Shown piece by piece: positions 62,514 through 64,000 of a stretch of 64,000 nucleotides of DNA. Origin of the DNA: Reichenbachiella sp. (GTDB lineage Bacteria > Bacteroidota > Bacteroidia > Cytophagales > Cyclobacteriaceae); the NCBI RefSeq assembly GCF_033344935.1, contig NZ_JAWPMM010000001.1:2280001-2344000 (forward strand). Direction: 5' to 3'. The notes below the pieces were generated by a model. That model worked only from the letters and a program-made list of their open reading frames with translations. It was not told the origin of the DNA and did no database searches. A program made the position numbers and the translations under genes. How positions within the stretch are numbered: the stretch's first letter is position 1; each line of letters opens with the position of its first letter.

Positions 62514-62579
62514 CGTCATTGCGAACGGAGTGAAGCAATCTTTTCAATTGATGAGATCGCTTCGTGCCTCGCAATGACG
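62514..62579. repeat. Dispersed palindrome upstream of paaZ
   Basis: CGTCATTGCGAACGGAGTG, AAGCAATCTTTTCAA ... TTGATGAGATCGCTTC, GTGCCTCGCAATGACG: long imperfect inverted repeat of the type GTCATTGCGA..GAAGCAATC widely scattered in bacterial intergenic DNA. Its left end is 14 bp upstream of the paaZ ATG. Confidence 0.8.
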
Positions 62580-62580
62580 G

Positions 62581-63177
62581 TTAAGTTTGTTTAGTGCTCT
62601 TCCAAGTTTTAAAATTCACAACCTGTTCAGGTCTATTAGGTTCGGCTTCTATCAATGGTTCGCATGGAATCAGTGCCTCCTTGCAATCTTTTGGCAACTC
62701 TTGATACAATTTCGTGCCTTCTGTTTTCCACGCGATCATCTCATCTGAGACTTCTTTGATGATTTTGGCAGGATTCCCAGCAACTAGGCTTCGTGCAGGA
62801 ATCTGCATTTCTCCCTTCACAAAAGCTAAGGCCCCGATGATGCATTCTTTGCCAATCACGGCATTGTCCATCAATACGGCATTCATTCCAATCAAAGCAT
62901 TTTCACCGACCTCAGCACCATGTATGATGGCTCCATGTCCAATATGCGCTCCTTTTCTCAAATAGACTGTAGTACCTGGAAACATGTGAATGGTGCAGTT
63001 CTCCTGGACGTTACAACCATCTTCGATCACGATCTTCCCCCAGTCGCCCCGAATGGCTGCTGATGGACCTATGTAGACGTCCTTGCCGATAAATACATTA
63101 CCAGTCACAGTAGCCTGCGGGTGCACATAGGCACTCGGGTCAATCACGGGTTTCAGTCCTTTGAATTCAAATATCAC
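62581..63177 (-). CDS. paaY: PaaY-like hexapeptide-repeat thioesterase/carbonic anhydrase
   Basis: A left-handed beta-helix protein, about 198 aa from a GTG at 63177 (VIFEFKGLKPVIDPSAYVHP). Hexapeptide turns: TVTGNVFIGKDVYIGPSAAI, VQENCTIHMFPGTTVYLRKG, HIGHGAIIHGAEVGENALIG. His residues at the coil edges may bind zinc as in gamma carbonic anhydrases. PaaY removes stalled CoA-esters during phenylacetate degradation. The longer frame (TTG at 63225) takes 16 residues from an intergenic repeat and is rejected. Upstream of paaZ. Confidence 0.83.
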   Translation of the reverse strand: MIFEFKGLKPVIDPSAYVHPQATVTGNVFIGKDVYIGPSAAIRGDWGKIVIEDGCNVQENCTIHMFPGTTVYLRKGAHIGHGAIIHGAEVGENALIGMNAVLMDNAVIGKECIIGALAFVKGEMQIPARSLVAGNPAKIIKEVSDEMIAWKTEGTKLYQELPKDCKEALIPCEPLIEAEPNRPEQVVNFKTWKSTKQT

Positions 63178-63192
63178 TTCGTTCTGGTCAAA

Positions 63193-63234
63193 GGTCGATA
63201 GTCCTTGGTCAGGATAGTTTGTCAACTATCGACC
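63193..63234. repeat. GGTCGATAGT inverted repeat
   Basis: 10-bp perfect arms GGTCGATAGT (63193-63202) and ACTATCGACC (63225-63234) around TTGGTCAGGATAG. The right side continues AACGACTATGGACT, suggesting degenerate tandem copies of a GTCGATAGTCC-like word. It overlaps the 5' end of the longest possible paaY frame. Confidence 0.65.
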
Positions 63235-63251
63235 AACGACTATGGACTAAT

Positions 63252-63866
63252 TCAACAATTCATATATTTCCAATTTCTTACTTTGCCTTCTGCAATCCAT
63301 TCGATTGCTTGGGCCATTCTTTTGTCTCTAGTTGCCTCTCGTTTCGCCTCAACTAGCCATTCGATATAATCTCGCCTTTGGGCATCTGTAAAGTTTTCAA
63401 ATGCTGCCTTTGCCATTAGGTTTTCGTCTAGGGCTTCGGAGAAATAGTCAGGCGTCGCTAAGGTTTTCTTTTTTTCATAGTCGACCTTGATGTTTTGTTC
63501 ATTGAGGAGTAGCGCTTGCTTGACGTAATCTTTAAGCACTTCTGTATTCACATCATCAAGCGTTTTGTAATGAATCATGCGGTTGCCTTTGTCTGCATCT
63601 TTTCCTTCTACAAATGCCTTGAAAGTATCTTGCATGAGGGAGCCTTTGTGAAAATTCACACTCACGTGATTTTTGAACCCTACGAACCAACAAATCATAC
63701 CATTCATGAAAAAACATGGCGCATTCCACTTCCAATCTTCTTGAATTCGGTCATCTACACTACTGACCGTATTTCTGATCAATTCCAAGATCGGTCGTTG
63801 TACATCTGACGCTTTAGCTAAGTAAGCATTGATGTTTTTGGTTGCGTCTGGGTTTGCTTTTGCCAT
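63252..63866 (-). CDS. YdeI/OmdA-family protein with DUF1801 domain
   Basis: A 204-aa protein. The N-terminal DUF1801 part (about 8-110) has VDDRIQEDWKWNAPCFFMNG then ICWFVGFKNHVSVNFHKGSL, and the YdeI C-terminal part (about 140-200) ends DYIEWLVEAKREATRDKRMA. No enzyme function is proven for this family. It is within the paa gene string, 4 bp downstream of the thiolase stop, which is unusual company. It starts at an ATG 3 bp before the thiolase stop. Confidence 0.8.
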   Translation of the reverse strand: MAKANPDATKNINAYLAKASDVQRPILELIRNTVSSVDDRIQEDWKWNAPCFFMNGMICWFVGFKNHVSVNFHKGSLMQDTFKAFVEGKDADKGNRMIHYKTLDDVNTEVLKDYVKQALLLNEQNIKVDYEKKKTLATPDYFSEALDENLMAKAAFENFTDAQRRDYIEWLVEAKREATRDKRMAQAIEWIAEGKVRNWKYMNC

Positions 63867-63869
63867 GGT

Positions 63870-64000
63870 TTATACTCTTTCTAAAACAGCTGCGTAACCT
63901 TGTCCTACACCAATACACATCGTTACGAGCGCGTATTTCTTGTTTTTCAAATTCAACTCTAAAGCCGCAGAGTAGGCGATTCGAGCGCCGGTCATACCGA
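63870..64000 (-). CDS. Thiolase C-terminal end (acetyl-CoA acyltransferase), partial
   Basis: Only the last 43 codons are in the window. GMTGARIAYSAALELNLKNK leads to ALVTMCIGVGQGYAAVLERV, the conserved thiolase C-terminal CIGxGxG motif with the second catalytic Cys. In this neighbourhood it is likely the beta-ketoadipyl/3-oxo-dehydrosuberyl-CoA thiolase PaaJ, which cuts the pathway product to acetyl-CoA and succinyl-CoA. The 5' part and the rest of the paa genes lie past base 64000. Confidence 0.78.
   Translation of the reverse strand, partial: GMTGARIAYSAALELNLKNKKYALVTMCIGVGQGYAAVLERV

Noticed and set aside
62500-62574. 25-residue N-terminal extension of PaaZ
   Set aside because: Encoded by the intergenic palindrome; the ATG at 62499 fits the family N-terminus.
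63178-63225. 16-residue N-terminal extension of the PaaY-like protein
   Set aside because: TTG start in the GGTCGATAGT repeat; the GTG at 63177 matches the family start.

Overview
The window looks like chromosomal DNA of a marine-type Bacteroidota, most likely order Cytophagales (Reichenbachiella/Fulvivirga-like). This rests on gene content: the type IX secretion (T9SS) proteins PorU and PorV, a cargo protein with a T9SS C-terminal sorting domain, a short 290-aa primary sigma factor, an LptD with TamB and MlaD homologues, a fused E1 alpha/beta dehydrogenase, and several upstream sequences matching the Bacteroidota -7 box TAnnTTTG. Shine-Dalgarno sequences are mostly absent. The genus is inference.

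Layout. 1-5.0 kb: porV and the 5' part of porU on the minus strand, overlapping by 14 bp. 5.3-8.3 kb: PadR regulator, a possible 24-aa ORF and an 845-aa PspC/DUF2807 membrane protein. 8.4-11.0 kb: coiled-coil protein, di-haem peroxidase lipoprotein and redoxin-like protein. 11.2-12.2 kb: a cysteine-rich repeat protein with a T9SS tail. 12.5-14.9 kb: ECF sigma factor, membrane-anchored partner and outer-membrane protein. 14.9-19.6 kb: envelope genes (MlaD/MCE protein, amidase, LptD). 19.8-25.4 kb: MFS transporter, YhhN protein, an unrecognised membrane/acidic gene pair, primary sigma factor, CBS protein and ruvC, separated by dispersed palindromic repeats. 25.4-32.5 kb: a tightly packed operon with a flippase-like protein, two GT2 glycosyltransferases, a SpoIIE-type phosphatase, a NodB deacetylase, TatD and asparaginase. 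32.6-35.1 kb: tRNA-Ser(GGA) and an ExbB/ExbD/ExbD energising complex. 35.1-45.8 kb: metabolism (AMP nucleosidase, alanine dehydrogenase, E1 fusion), a LuxE-like protein, a 38-aa lipoprotein, an NtrC-type regulator without a DNA-binding domain, and RNase P RNA. 45.8-57.4 kb: TamB, TsaD, SmpB, an apparently inactive NlpC/P60 protein, HNH endonuclease, MpaB-type oxygenase, sensor kinase and CAP protein. 57.4-64 kb: a phenylacetate-degradation segment (thiolase, YdeI-like, PaaY-like, PaaZ, enoyl-CoA hydratase, second E1 fusion) in which four of the spacers each hold a different inverted repeat.

Most genes are ordinary core genes. The most unusual points are the 17-residue repeat T9SS cargo protein, the NlpC/P60 protein that has lost its catalytic Cys and His, the HTH-less sigma-54 activator with a GSFTSA loop, the glycan operon with an embedded PP2C phosphatase, the unrecognised pair at 21.8-22.5 kb, and the repeat-filled paa spacers. 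I do not see a clear new defence or mobile system, and there is no CRISPR array or insertion sequence.
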